A stretch of DNA of 64,000 nt from Oscillibacter hominis (lineage in GTDB: Bacteria; Bacillota; Clostridia; Oscillospirales; Oscillospiraceae): positions 2,294,001 through 2,358,000 of the forward strand of contig NZ_CP060490.1 in NCBI RefSeq assembly GCF_014334055.1. The letters are read 5' to 3'. Position 1 is the first letter of the stretch. Each line of letters starts with the position of its first letter. Shown piece after piece: positions 8,348-17,299 of the stretch. The notes under the pieces are model-generated. The model was not told the DNA's origin. It searched no databases and worked only from the letters and a program-made list of their open reading frames with translations. Both the position numbers and the translations under genes were made by a program.

Positions 8348-9366
8348 TATTTGGGCAGCGGTTTCCCGTCTGCAATCTTTTCTGAAAAGTACTCCCTTGC
8401 CAGCTCCGCGAAGGCCACGCTGGCATTGCTCATCACACGGCCCTTCTTGCTGACCAGCCCCAAGTCCCAGGTGACGTCCGCGTCCGTCACGTCAAGGAGG
8501 CGGATGTTCTTATTGTCCACAGAGTCCCAGATGGGCTGGCCCATGAGGAACACACCCCAGTTGCGGCTCACCAGGGAGGCCAGGAAGTCGCAGTCCGTGG
8601 AGGACAGGGCGACATTCGGGGTAAAGCCTGCATTTTCGCAGTTTTTCATAAACTGGCGGTACAGGGAGTAATCGTCGCTGACCGTGAGGAAGGTCTCATT
8701 GCTCAGCTCCTGGAAGGAGACAGACCTGCGGGACGCCAGGCGGTGGCTCTTGTGGACCCCTAACTTCAGATTCTGGTTGACCATGGGGATGATGTCGTAC
8801 TTGCTCTCGTCGATGGGCATCATCTTCATGGCAAAGTCCGCGTCCTGGGACTCCAGCAGCTCCAGCCCGCTGGTGCCGCACTTGCTCTCCACGTGGATGG
8901 TGACGCCGGGGTATTTCTCATGATAGATGGACAGCAGTTCCCCCAAGTACACCTTGCTCAGCACAGGCGCGGCCACAATGGACACATTGCCGATGATCTC
9001 CCGGCTGATGCTCCAGGACCCCTCCACCATACGGTTGTAAGCCGCAAGGAAATCCCGGGCATAGCTGTAAAACAGCTTGCCCTCACTGGTGAGGTTCATC
9101 TTTTTGGCGTTGTAATAAAAGAGGTTCAGCCCAAACTCTTTCTCCAGCTTCTGAATGGCCACGCTCAGCGTGGGCTGAGAAACATTGAGGGATTTTGCCG
9201 CCGCCGAATACCCCTCCCGGTCGGCGATCTCCACAAAGTAGATAATCTGCTTAATATCCACGCCCTTGCTCCTCATCCCCCTGCCCACATAGTTCTCCGT
9301 TCCCATGGCAGGGGCGGTCTTTGGCTGTTCGTTTATACTCTGGGTTGTCGTGTGCATATCTTCCAT
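8347..9366 (-). CDS. LysR-family transcriptional regulator
   Basis: A 339-residue LysR regulator. The winged helix-turn-helix is at about residues 37-97 (FVEIADREGYSAAAKSLNVS, then QPTLSVAIQKLEKEFG), preceded by an unusual polar N-terminal tail of about 35 residues. The rest is the periplasmic-binding-like effector domain. The start at 9366 has AAAAGG four bases upstream on the minus strand; a start at the MRSKGVD methionine would remove the tail and cannot be excluded. It lies downstream of and on the same strand as the threonine-aldolase/tripartite-transporter operon, which is its most likely target. ATAGACTAT just upstream of the gene resembles the half-sites in that operon's promoter, consistent with autoregulation. 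Confidence 0.85.
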   Translation of the reverse strand: MEDMHTTTQSINEQPKTAPAMGTENYVGRGMRSKGVDIKQIIYFVEIADREGYSAAAKSLNVSQPTLSVAIQKLEKEFGLNLFYYNAKKMNLTSEGKLFYSYARDFLAAYNRMVEGSWSISREIIGNVSIVAAPVLSKVYLGELLSIYHEKYPGVTIHVESKCGTSGLELLESQDADFAMKMMPIDESKYDIIPMVNQNLKLGVHKSHRLASRRSVSFQELSNETFLTVSDDYSLYRQFMKNCENAGFTPNVALSSTDCDFLASLVSRNWGVFLMGQPIWDSVDNKNIRLLDVTDADVTWDLGLVSKKGRVMSNASVAFAELAREYFSEKIADGKPLPK

Positions 9367-9452
9367 TCTACCTTTTCAATATAGTCTATCATAATCCCTT
9401 TGGAAAAAATATGCAAGCCGGAAAGCCCCATATCCTTTCCAAAAGGCCAGCA

Positions 9453-9486
9453 AAAAAAGGCAGAAACCATTGCTTCTGCCTTTTTT
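9453..9486 (-). terminator. Intrinsic terminator after the M24 peptidase
   Basis: AGGCAGAA and TTCTGCCT arms flanked by A and T runs, lying just past the stop of the peptidase gene on the minus strand. It separates the metabolic operon from the LysR gene. Confidence 0.8.
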
Positions 9487-9505
9487 GCTGTATAGAGAGG
9501 GAGTA

Positions 9506-10678
9506 TTAGTCTGCCATCAGGTCCGCGTCAAAGGGCAGGTCCTTGCTCAGCAGCTCGTAGCCGTCCTCGGTGACCAGGATGTTCTGCTCCATATGGGTGC
9601 CGCCCACCTCCGGACGGTCGAACATGGTGACCCGGGGCTCCACGGCCATGACCATGCCCGGACGCAGCACGTAATCCACGCCCTTGTTGATAGAGGGGGA
9701 GCCGTGGAGGCCGTAGCCCAGCTGGTGGCCGGTGGCGAACTTGTGCTCATACTTCTCAAAGCCCATCTCCCGGATGACCCGGCGGGCTGCTGCGTCCACA
9801 TCGCCGCAGGTGTTGCCGGGCTTGACGGTGTTCAGCGCCTCCTGGAGGGCCAGGTAGTTGACCTTGTACATCTGCTTCTGGAGATCGGTGGGCTTGCCGG
9901 TGCACATGGAGCGGCCCACGTCGCCGGTATAGCCCCGGTACACGGAGCCCAGGTCGATGATGACCATCTCGTTTTCCTGGATAACCCGCTCCGTGGAAAT
10001 GCGCTCAAAGATGGCGGAGTTGACGCCGGAGGCGATGTTGGTGACAAAGGGCGTCATCTCGCTGCCTAACTCACGCATCTTGTACTCGGCATAGGCGGCC
10101 ACCTCGTACTCGGTCTTGCCGGGCTTGCAGAACTCCAGTGCGGCGTTGCAGCCCACCACAGCGATCTCAACGGCGCGGCGCAGGTGCTTGATCTCCTCGG
10201 GGTGCTTGACCACCGTCAGATCCACCCACATCTTGCTGATGTCCACAAACTCCATGGCGGGGAACTCCGCCTTCAGCTGCAGGTACATCTCAAAGGGCAG
10301 CAGCTCCACGCCCACGCGGCCGGAGGTAATGCCGTAGTCCCGGAAGATCTTGATGACCTCTTCGCCCCACTTGGAGAAGCCGGGCAGCTTGCGGTGGTCC
10401 TTGATGTCGGAGCGGATCTGAATGCGGTAGTTGTCGCTGCCGGAGGTGTGGCCCACCACGGTGTCCCGGCCCTTGGGGATCACGGCCAGGTACTCCGGCT
10501 CATAGAAGGGGCGGTACCCCTTGACATAGAAGTCCGTGGCATAGCGGACGGTCTCCGCCTTCAGCAGCAAGATGGCGTCCAGCCCGTTCTCCTCCATGGC
10601 CTTCTGGATTTTCTCCTTCTTGGCCTGATGCAGTACGTCCCCGCCGTAGTAGGAAGGGTCTTCTTTCCACAGTTCCAT
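9506..10678 (-). CDS. M24-family Xaa-Pro peptidase-like protein
   Basis: A 390-residue pita-bread-fold metallohydrolase. Residues about 1-155 are a creatinase N-like domain and about 165-385 the catalytic domain. All five metal ligands are present: Asp242 (IDLGS), Asp253 (TGDVGRS), His318 (TGHQLGYGLHG), Glu347 (AVEPR) and Glu364 (HMEQN). Members include proline dipeptidases, aminopeptidase P and creatinase-type hydrolases. The gene is last in a run with threonine aldolase and TctCBA, so it may cleave an imported N-substituted or peptidyl compound; substrate unknown. The minus-strand start has AAGGAG upstream. Confidence 0.85.
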   Translation of the reverse strand: MELWKEDPSYYGGDVLHQAKKEKIQKAMEENGLDAILLLKAETVRYATDFYVKGYRPFYEPEYLAVIPKGRDTVVGHTSGSDNYRIQIRSDIKDHRKLPGFSKWGEEVIKIFRDYGITSGRVGVELLPFEMYLQLKAEFPAMEFVDISKMWVDLTVVKHPEEIKHLRRAVEIAVVGCNAALEFCKPGKTEYEVAAYAEYKMRELGSEMTPFVTNIASGVNSAIFERISTERVIQENEMVIIDLGSVYRGYTGDVGRSMCTGKPTDLQKQMYKVNYLALQEALNTVKPGNTCGDVDAAARRVIREMGFEKYEHKFATGHQLGYGLHGSPSINKGVDYVLRPGMVMAVEPRVTMFDRPEVGGTHMEQNILVTEDGYELLSKDLPFDADLMAD

Positions 10679-10700
10679 TTTGTTTCTCCTTTATATCAAT

Positions 10701-12206
10701 TTAAACATTCTTTTTCTTCTTCAGCAGCGGCTGTACATAAGGCCACACCACGCTGAACACAATGACGATCACCAGCACCAGGGAGACCGGGCGGGTGAAG
10801 ATGGCCTTGATGGTTTCCGAGCCGAAGAGCTGGTTGGCCCGGATCAGCTGGTTGTCCGCTATGCCGCCGAGGACGATGCCCAATACAATGCCTGGCAGCG
10901 AGAAGTCAAACTGCTTCATCAAGTAGCCCACCAGGCCGAAGGCAAACATCAAAAACACATCAAACATGGCGTTGCGGCAGGCAAAGGAGCCGGCAATGCA
11001 AAACACCATGATGCAGGGGGCTAAAATCTTGGTGGGGATATCCAGCAGGTTGGTGAGGCCAAAGCCCGCGCCGATGGCCATGACCAGCATCACCACCTGG
11101 GACAGGATGGCCGCCAGAATCAGCACGTACACCATGGGCATCTGATCCCGCACCAGGGTGGGACCCGGCGTCAGGCCCTGGATGCTGAGAGCCCCCAGCA
11201 AAATGGCGCAGGTGGAGCTGCCCGGGACGCCCAGAGCCAGGGTGGTCATCAGCGCGCCGCCGGTGCAGGCGTTGTTGGCGGCCTCCGGGGCCACCACGCC
11301 CTCGGGGCAGCCGGTTCCGAACCGGGGGCCGCACTTGGAGGACTTCTTGGTCATGCCGTAGGCGGTGAAGGCGGCCACGGTGCCGCCGGCGGCGGGGATG
11401 GCGCCGATGATCATACCTGTCACACCGCAGGTGATGATGGTCTTGGGATAACGCAGGGCCCAGTGCATGCCCTTTAATATCTTTCGGACACTGGTCTTGG
11501 TCTGAGCGTCCTTGTTGACGATAAACTCCTTGCCCACCATGCTGAATACCTCAGACATGGCAAAAAAACCGATGATGGCCGGCACCACCTGAACGCCCTC
11601 GGCCAGGTATATGGAGCCAAAGGTGGCCCGCCATTCGCCGGTGGGCGTCATGCCCATGGTGCCGATCAAAAGGCCCACAAAGCCGGAGAGCAGCGTCTTG
11701 GGCACGTTGGCGCTGGAGGAGAGCACCGCCAGGATGCTCACGCCCATCAGCGCGATGAGGAACATCTCCGTGGGCCCGATCTTCACCGCCATGCGGGCGA
11801 TGGGCACCATGGCGAAGATCATAAAGACATAGCTGATGAGCCCGCCGCAGGCCGATGAACAGAAGGCCACGCCCAACGCCTCGCAGCCCTGTCCCTTCAG
11901 CGTCATCTGATAGCCGTCAAAGGTGGAGGCGGAGGATTCCGGCGCCCCCGGGGTATTGAGCAGGATGGCTGTGATGCTGCCGCCATAGATGGTGGCGATG
12001 TACACGGAAATCAAAAATACCAGCGCGTTCACCGGGGTCAGGGCAAAGGTGACAGGGAGCAGGATACCGGTGGCCATGCTGGAGGTGAACCCGGGGATGG
12101 CGCCCACGATGATGCCCATGAAGGTGCCGATGATGATCCACATCCAGGTGCTGCCGCTGGCAAGCTCACCCAGCGCGTTTCCCACATATGTTGCGATTTC
12201 TGCCAT
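10701..12206 (-). CDS. tctA: TctA-family tripartite transporter, large membrane subunit
   Basis: A 501-residue membrane protein with about twelve hydrophobic helices, the usual TctA length. TctA signatures are clear: GAIPGFTSSMATGILLP near residue 37, the TGALMTTLALGVPGSSTCAI segment in the middle and LAPCIMVFCIAGSF in the second half. With TctB and TctC it forms a secondary importer for carboxylates driven by an ion gradient. It is separated from tctB by 12 bases and has GGAGAGA before its ATG on the minus strand. The citrate-family name describes the fold only; the actual substrate is set by TctC. Confidence 0.9.
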   Translation of the reverse strand: MAEIATYVGNALGELASGSTWMWIIIGTFMGIIVGAIPGFTSSMATGILLPVTFALTPVNALVFLISVYIATIYGGSITAILLNTPGAPESSASTFDGYQMTLKGQGCEALGVAFCSSACGGLISYVFMIFAMVPIARMAVKIGPTEMFLIALMGVSILAVLSSSANVPKTLLSGFVGLLIGTMGMTPTGEWRATFGSIYLAEGVQVVPAIIGFFAMSEVFSMVGKEFIVNKDAQTKTSVRKILKGMHWALRYPKTIITCGVTGMIIGAIPAAGGTVAAFTAYGMTKKSSKCGPRFGTGCPEGVVAPEAANNACTGGALMTTLALGVPGSSTCAILLGALSIQGLTPGPTLVRDQMPMVYVLILAAILSQVVMLVMAIGAGFGLTNLLDIPTKILAPCIMVFCIAGSFACRNAMFDVFLMFAFGLVGYLMKQFDFSLPGIVLGIVLGGIADNQLIRANQLFGSETIKAIFTRPVSLVLVIVIVFSVVWPYVQPLLKKKKNV

Positions 12207-12218
12207 TTGCGTCTCTCC

Positions 12219-12704
12219 TTACTTCAGAAACGTCAGCAGACCAGCGGGCAGGGGAACCGCCAGCCACACTTTAAACACCAAATACACAAAGGTGACCATA
12301 ACCACCGGCACAAGAATCAATGCCAGTTTGTTTTTGACTCCCAGAATGATCATGGAAACCAGCAGGAACAGGAAAACGGAAAGCACCGCGCCCAAGAAGT
12401 TGAAGCACAGCAGCGTGGCCAGCACCAGCAGCACAAAAGCCACTAACTTTCCGGTGACGCCGAATCCGATTTCCTCTCCATCCGCCTCCGCCGGGGATTC
12501 CCGGCGGAAGTGGATGGACTGCTTGATGCACAGAATGCTGAATATCAGGATGCCCGCCAGCAAAAAGCCGGGGAACATCAGCGACGCGGAGGACAGCCCC
12601 CGGGCCGCGATTGCATAGGCGGCGGCGAAGAGATCCATCAGCAGCACCACAACGATTTCCTTGGATATCTCCACCTGACCGGTTTTTGTCTTGATTCTAA
12701 ACAT
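12219..12704 (-). CDS. tctB: TctB-family tripartite transporter, small membrane subunit
   Basis: A 161-residue membrane protein with four hydrophobic segments, matching the four-helix TctB/DUF1468 family in size and layout. A short charged insert (ESPAEADGEEIG) follows the second helix. It lies between tctA and tctC with ribosome binding sites on both, as expected for the small subunit. Sequence similarity within TctB is low, so the call leans on position and topology. Confidence 0.82.
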   Translation of the reverse strand: MFRIKTKTGQVEISKEIVVVLLMDLFAAAYAIAARGLSSASLMFPGFLLAGILIFSILCIKQSIHFRRESPAEADGEEIGFGVTGKLVAFVLLVLATLLCFNFLGAVLSVFLFLLVSMIILGVKNKLALILVPVVMVTFVYLVFKVWLAVPLPAGLLTFLK

Positions 12705-12722
12705 GGGCAGTCCTTTCTTAAA

Positions 12723-13775
12723 TTAGCTCTCAGCAAACAGAGGCGCGACCACGGTCTCCACCTCGTCGGCCATCTGCTCCATCTGCTGGGAGTAGGTGGC
12801 GCCGGAAGCCAGCACGGCGGAATCATAAACATTGGCGTCCTTCAGAGTCTGGATATACTCCTCGTTGGCGCAGGCCTTCTCAAAGGCGCTGATCAGCTTC
12901 TGATAACGGTCGGGGTACTGGTCCACAAAGTCCTTGGAAACCCAGTAGCAGCCCATTCTGGCCTGGAACTCGTCGGAGGGCATTTCCACGCTGTAAGCCT
13001 TCAGCTGCTCATTGAAGGAGACAGCGTCGGGCCAAGCGGTGTTGGCCTCTGCGGTGCCGATGCCCAGGGCCTTGGCCTCGGTGACCAGGTCCACACGGGC
13101 GTAGGCGTCGCCGAAGATCACGTCCACATGCCCGCCCAGAAGCGCCGCGGAGGCGTCGGAGCCGCCGTCATAGGAGACCAGTTTGATGTCCAAATCCAGG
13201 TTGTCTTTCAGCCACAAGGCGGTCGCCTGCTGGCCGCCGCCGGCCGCATAGCCCACGGAATACTTGCCGGGGTTGTCCTTGGCGCCCTCGATGAAGTCGC
13301 CAAGCGTGTTGAACTCACTGGCGTTGAGGGCCAGCATGACGATGGGATCGTAGGACTCCACCCACACGGGCACCAGGTCGCCGTAGTCATAGGTGGTATC
13401 CTGAAGGGCCACGGTGTAGAAAATGCCAGGGGCGTTGACCGCCAACAGGTTGTAGCCGTCGGGGTCTTTTCTCAGGAAGGACTCCGCGGCGATCTGGCCG
13501 CTGGCGCCGCCCTGGTTTTCCACCACCACGTTGACGCCCAACTCATCCTGGAGATAGGGCTGCACCATTCTGGCCAGCTTATCGCTGGAGCCGCCGGCGC
13601 TGTAGGCCACGGTGATGGTGATGGTGCCTTCGGGATACGCGTCGCCGCCGGTGGAGGACGCGTCGCCGCTGCCGGAGGCGGAGGAACCGCCGGAGGAGCT
13701 GCCGCCATTGCCGCAGGCGGCCAGCAGGGAAGCGCACATTGCGAGGGTCAGCAACAGAGCAAACAATCTTTTCAT
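12723..13775 (-). CDS. tctC: TctC-family tripartite transporter substrate-binding lipoprotein
   Basis: A 350-residue exported lipoprotein with lipobox LLAAC and lipidated Cys at residue 21, then a Ser/Gly linker. The mature part follows the TctC/Bug family: YPEGTITITVAYSAGGSSDKLARM, then VVVENQGGASGQIAAESF, the segments that contact the ligand carboxylate through bridging water molecules. I use the ATG at 13775; a GTG four codons upstream gives a non-signal-like start. It is the ligand-specific part of the transporter. A gap of about 115 bases without a terminator separates it from the threonine aldolase gene, so cotranscription is likely. Confidence 0.87.
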   Translation of the reverse strand: MKRLFALLLTLAMCASLLAACGNGGSSSGGSSASGSGDASSTGGDAYPEGTITITVAYSAGGSSDKLARMVQPYLQDELGVNVVVENQGGASGQIAAESFLRKDPDGYNLLAVNAPGIFYTVALQDTTYDYGDLVPVWVESYDPIVMLALNASEFNTLGDFIEGAKDNPGKYSVGYAAGGGQQATALWLKDNLDLDIKLVSYDGGSDASAALLGGHVDVIFGDAYARVDLVTEAKALGIGTAEANTAWPDAVSFNEQLKAYSVEMPSDEFQARMGCYWVSKDFVDQYPDRYQKLISAFEKACANEEYIQTLKDANVYDSAVLASGATYSQQMEQMADEVETVVAPLFAES

Positions 13776-13889
13776 GACATTACCCACACTTTCTTTTTCT
13801 CATATTTTTCCGGGACCTCCCGGTTTTCTCAGATACGGGTGAATTCAGTCGATGCGTTTGATGCGTTGGTTGCAGCCTGTTCGCTCAGG

Positions 13890-14930
13890 TCAATGGGCCG
13901 CGCAGAAATTCCGGATGCGGACAATGGCCTCGTCAATGTCCTCATCGCTGATGCCGCGGTAGGTTACCAGACGGATGGAGTCGTCGGTGATGTAGTGGGC
14001 CCGCACATGGGCCTCCTCTTCCAGGGCCCGGAGCCAATCCTTTCCCTTGAGCGCGCCGTGAAGGTCCACCTTGACGATGTTGGTCTGGACTGTGGAGAGA
14101 TCAATGGAGATGTCCTTGGCGTCCTGGATGCCCTCGGCCAGCTTCCGCGCCCGGGCGTTGTCGTGGGCCACACGCTCTGAAAGGTGCTGCACCGCGTACA
14201 TACCGGCTCCGGCCAGCAGTCCCACCTGGCGCAGCTGGCCGCCCATCAGCTTGCGGGTGGCTCTGGCTTTCTCGATGAACTCCCTGCTGCCCACAAGGAA
14301 CGAGCCGATGGGAGCGGAGAGGCCCTTGGACACGCAGAACTGGACACTGTCCACGCCCTCCGTCAGCTCCGCCACGCTGATGCCTAAGGCGCTGGCGGCG
14401 TTGAACACCCGGGCGCCGTCCATGTGAGTGGCCGCACCGTACTGTTTGCACAGCTTCAGGATTTTCTCTATGTCTTCCCGGGAGATCACGCAGCCGCCTT
14501 CAAAGTTGTAGGTGTTTTCCAGGCAGACCAGCTTGATGTCGCCGCCCTTGAGAGTCTTTTCCAGCTCCTTAAGGTCGTAGACGCCCTTGGTGTGGGGCAG
14601 ACAGACCGGCACGATGCCGCACAGGTCCGGGCTGAAGATGCCCTTTTCCGCCTTGTACATGTGCATGTTGACGGCGGTGACCGCCTTCTCGCCGCGCTTG
14701 CAGTGGGTGGCGACGCAGACCATGTTGCCCATGCTGCCGGAGGGCACGTACAGTGCGTCCTCCTTGCCAAAGACCTTGGCCACATAGGCCTCGGCCTCCG
14801 CGGCGGTGGGGTCCTCGCCCTTGCTGCCCTTTGCCCGTCCATCGTCGCCCAGAGGCACGCTGATCATGTACTCCAGCATCTCCCGGGTGGGAAGCGTGAC
14901 GGTGTCGCTTCTCAGATCAATCGTTTTCAT
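13890..14930 (-). CDS. ltaE: Low-specificity threonine aldolase-like lyase
   Basis: A 346-residue PLP enzyme of fold type I, the usual length for threonine aldolases, which split beta-hydroxy amino acids into glycine and an aldehyde. It begins with the family's IDLRSDTVTLPT motif. DGAR is at 171-174 and the PLP-binding Lys at 202 in SKGLSAPIGS. The first gene of the operon; GGAGGG precedes its ATG. Regulation is suggested by the palindrome over its -35 box. With the TctABC importer and an M24 hydrolase it may degrade an imported hydroxy-amino-acid derivative, but that is inference. Confidence 0.88.
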   Translation of the reverse strand: MKTIDLRSDTVTLPTREMLEYMISVPLGDDGRAKGSKGEDPTAAEAEAYVAKVFGKEDALYVPSGSMGNMVCVATHCKRGEKAVTAVNMHMYKAEKGIFSPDLCGIVPVCLPHTKGVYDLKELEKTLKGGDIKLVCLENTYNFEGGCVISREDIEKILKLCKQYGAATHMDGARVFNAASALGISVAELTEGVDSVQFCVSKGLSAPIGSFLVGSREFIEKARATRKLMGGQLRQVGLLAGAGMYAVQHLSERVAHDNARARKLAEGIQDAKDISIDLSTVQTNIVKVDLHGALKGKDWLRALEEEAHVRAHYITDDSIRLVTYRGISDEDIDEAIVRIRNFCAAH

Positions 14931-14983
14931 TCGTTTCCCTCCAAATTTCGGCTGCGGTTGTTCATGCTGCCGCGTTTGAGGTT

Positions 14984-15023
14984 AATTTATCATTTCATAT
15001 AGTTAATGTCAATACTAACTATA
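14984..15023 (-). promoter_or_regulatory. Promoter of the ltaE-tctCBA operon with operator palindrome
   Basis: Reading the minus strand: TTGACA (15012-15007), 17-base spacer, TAAATT (14989-14984). A perfect inverted repeat TATAGTTA-N10-TAACTATA (14998-15023) encloses the -35 hexamer in its central ten bases. A regulator bound there would block RNA polymerase. The downstream LysR protein is the natural candidate. Confidence 0.7.
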
Positions 15024-15115
15024 GTTTATTTTTATTGTTATAAGCATTTTTTCTGTTTTTTATCATTTTAATCACGTTTGTTTGTGCAATTTGCCCTCAT
15101 TTTTGAAAAGGGCAC

Positions 15116-15158
15116 AAAAAAGAGGACAGTCTTTTATCCAGACTGTCCTCTTTTTTTT
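15116..15158. terminator. Strong intrinsic terminator
   Basis: Perfect 12-bp stem AGAGGACAGTCT / AGACTGTCCTCT with a seven-base loop, A-tract on the left and T-tract on the right, so it can work both ways. On the minus strand it ends the 15208-15474 gene. Confidence 0.85.
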
Positions 15159-15207
15159 AATCATATTATGCAGGATGACGAATTTATTGTGTGCCGGCGC
15201 CATCCGT

Positions 15208-15474
15208 TTATCCCTTGTTGGAAGACAAAAACGACTGATACCGTTCCGCCACCCACTGGCGCAGCGATTCCACGCCCTGTTCGTCCCGGGGGAACTCCCG
15301 CTCCTCCACGTCCTCAGCCTTTTCATAGCACAGACGGGTGTAGACGGCGGCGGACACAGTCTCCTTTTCCCGGCGGAAGCGGTAGCGGAACTCCCCCTCG
15401 GAGCCGGTGTACACGGTGGCCCGGTCGAACCACTTGGGCGTCAGCGCGGCCAAAATCTCTTCTATGTCAGACAT
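15208..15474 (-). CDS. Small protein of unknown function
   Basis: An 88-residue charged, soluble protein that I do not recognise. It is rich in Glu and Arg, with no signal peptide, no membrane segment and no Cys pair; predicted as alpha/beta by eye, with a C-terminal helix RQWVAERYQSF. The start at 15474 follows AGGAGGGG on the minus strand, so it is a convincing gene; the longer frame to 15525 is not supported. Monocistronic, between a terminator and the CoA-disulfide reductase gene. Confidence 0.6.
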   Translation of the reverse strand: MSDIEEILAALTPKWFDRATVYTGSEGEFRYRFRREKETVSAAVYTRLCYEKAEDVEEREFPRDEQGVESLRQWVAERYQSFLSSNKG

Positions 15475-15562
15475 ACTGCCCCTCCTTCTGGATTCTGAAT
15501 GCATTGTACCACAGCCTTTTTTCACCGGCTTACCACCCCTTCGGCATGCGTTTGCCGGCGCG

Positions 15563-17260
15563 CTACTTCAGCGGAATCCCGCAGGGGTGGGCCGCCCCCT
15601 CGTCACACCGGCGATCCGACATCACATAGGAGTAGAATCGGTAACCTCCGGAGAGGTGTGCGCATGCAAATCCGCTGCCGGTGAGGATACGGCAGGCAAG
15701 ATAGCTGCGCAGCCCGCTGTGGCAGTTGACATAAATCTTCTTGTCGCGGTCCAGTTCCCCCAGCCGTTCCCGCAGGTCATCCAGGGGGATATTGACGGCG
15801 CCGGGAATGTGGCCTGAGCGGAACTCCCCAGGCGTACGCACATCTATCAGCGTGGCGCCGCCATCCCGGCACAGGGTGTCCACCTGGTCCCAGTGAAACT
15901 GGCGCACCAGGCCTGAGCGCAGGTTTTCGATGGTGAAGCCGGCCACGTTCACCGGATCCCGGGCAGAGGAGTAGGGCGGTGCATAGGCCAGCTCCAACTC
16001 GCTCAGATCCGCGGCGTTGAGGCCCTCCCGGACGGCGGCGGCCAGCACATCGATGCGCTTGTCCACTCCGCCGAAACCCACGATCTGGGCGCCTAAAATC
16101 CGGCCGCTCTCCGGGTCAAAAAGGGTCTTCAGCGTCAGGTTGGCTGCGCCGGGGTAGTAGCCGGCGTGGTCTGTGGAAAAGTTGACCACCTTTTCATAGG
16201 GGATGCCGGCGGCCTGGGCGCTCTTTTCATTGAGTCCCGTGGAGGCTGCGGTCATGCCAAAGAGCTTGATGACCGAAGAGCCCTGGGAGCCCCGGTAGCG
16301 CCCCTCCCGCCCGCAGATCCGGTCCGCCGCGATGCGGCCCTGCTTATTGGCTGGGCCGGCCAGGGAGATGAGGGCCGGGCGGCCGCTTACCAGGTGGCGC
16401 ACCTGCACCGCATCGCCCACAGCGTAGATGTCCGGCAGGGAGGTCTCCATATACTCGTTCACCACGATGGAGCCCTTGCGCCCCAGCTCCAGCCCGGCGT
16501 CCCGGGCCAGTTTGGTGTCCGGCTCCACGCCGATGGCCAGGAGCACCAAGTCCGTCTTGAGGGGCGGCTTCTCCTTCAGCACCACCCTCAGACAGTCTCC
16601 GGCGTCCTCATACCCGGCGATGGGGGTATTGAGCCGCAGATCCAGCCCCCTGGTCCGGAGGTAGGAGTGGACCTGGCAGGCCATGTCGTAGTCCAGGGGC
16701 GGCAGCACCTGGGCGCTGCGCTGGAGCAGCGTGGTGGGGACGCCGGCCTCCATCAGGTTCTCCGCCATCTCCAGGCCGATAAACCCGCCGCCCACCACAG
16801 TGGCATGACGGGGCCGGCAGCGCTCCACATACTCCCGGATGCGGAAGGTGTCCTCCACGGTCCGAAGCGTCATGATCCGCCCATCGTCAATACCCGGCAG
16901 GTCCGGCCGCACGGCCCTGGCCCCGGGGGAGAGGATCAGCTTGTCGTAGGTCTCCTCATATTCCGTGCCGTCGGCTATGCTCCGCACCGTCACGCTCTTT
17001 CGTTCCGGATGAATTGCCGTGGCCTCATGCCCCACCCGCACGTCGATGCGGAAACGGCGGCGAAAGCTCTCCGGCGTCTGGAGGGTCAGGGCCTCTTTAT
17101 CCGTGATCACGCCGCCCACATAATAAGGCAGGCCGCAGTTGGCGTAAGACACGTAGCCGGAGCGCTCCAGCACCACGATCTCCGCCTGTTCGTCCAGCCG
17201 CCGCAGCCGCGCCGCAGCGCTGGCTCCGCCCGCCACGCCGCCAATGATCAATACCTTCAT
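15563..17260 (-). CDS. CoA-disulfide reductase-like flavoenzyme fused to rhodanese
   Basis: A 565-residue fusion. Residues 1 to about 440 are a FAD/NAD(P)-dependent disulfide reductase: dinucleotide motif IIGGVAGGASAAARLRR at the start, redox Cys42 in YANCGLPYY, an inner NAD(P) motif VVGGGFIGLEMAENL and the FAD motif IYAVGDAV. Residues about 460-545 are a rhodanese domain with the active-site Cys at 513 in VNCHSGLRS. Known relatives (CoADR-RHD) reduce CoA disulfide, CoA persulfide or polysulfide, so roles in thiol balance or sulfur handling are likely. The start overlaps no neighbour and has AGGAGG upstream on the minus strand. It lies 40 bases upstream of nothing else on that strand, so it is probably transcribed with the phosphoesterase gene before it. 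Confidence 0.88.
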   Translation of the reverse strand: MKVLIIGGVAGGASAAARLRRLDEQAEIVVLERSGYVSYANCGLPYYVGGVITDKEALTLQTPESFRRRFRIDVRVGHEATAIHPERKSVTVRSIADGTEYEETYDKLILSPGARAVRPDLPGIDDGRIMTLRTVEDTFRIREYVERCRPRHATVVGGGFIGLEMAENLMEAGVPTTLLQRSAQVLPPLDYDMACQVHSYLRTRGLDLRLNTPIAGYEDAGDCLRVVLKEKPPLKTDLVLLAIGVEPDTKLARDAGLELGRKGSIVVNEYMETSLPDIYAVGDAVQVRHLVSGRPALISLAGPANKQGRIAADRICGREGRYRGSQGSSVIKLFGMTAASTGLNEKSAQAAGIPYEKVVNFSTDHAGYYPGAANLTLKTLFDPESGRILGAQIVGFGGVDKRIDVLAAAVREGLNAADLSELELAYAPPYSSARDPVNVAGFTIENLRSGLVRQFHWDQVDTLCRDGGATLIDVRTPGEFRSGHIPGAVNIPLDDLRERLGELDRDKKIYVNCHSGLRSYLACRILTGSGFACAHLSGGYRFYSYVMSDRRCDEGAAHPCGIPLK

Positions 17261-17299
17261 TCGGGTCCTCCTGTTTTTTCTGATCTTGCAATATATGGG

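Noticed and set aside
12510..14180. 556-codon plus-strand frame across tctB, tctC and ltaE
   Set aside because: Crosses three clear genes and an operon gap; composition is that of an antisense shadow.
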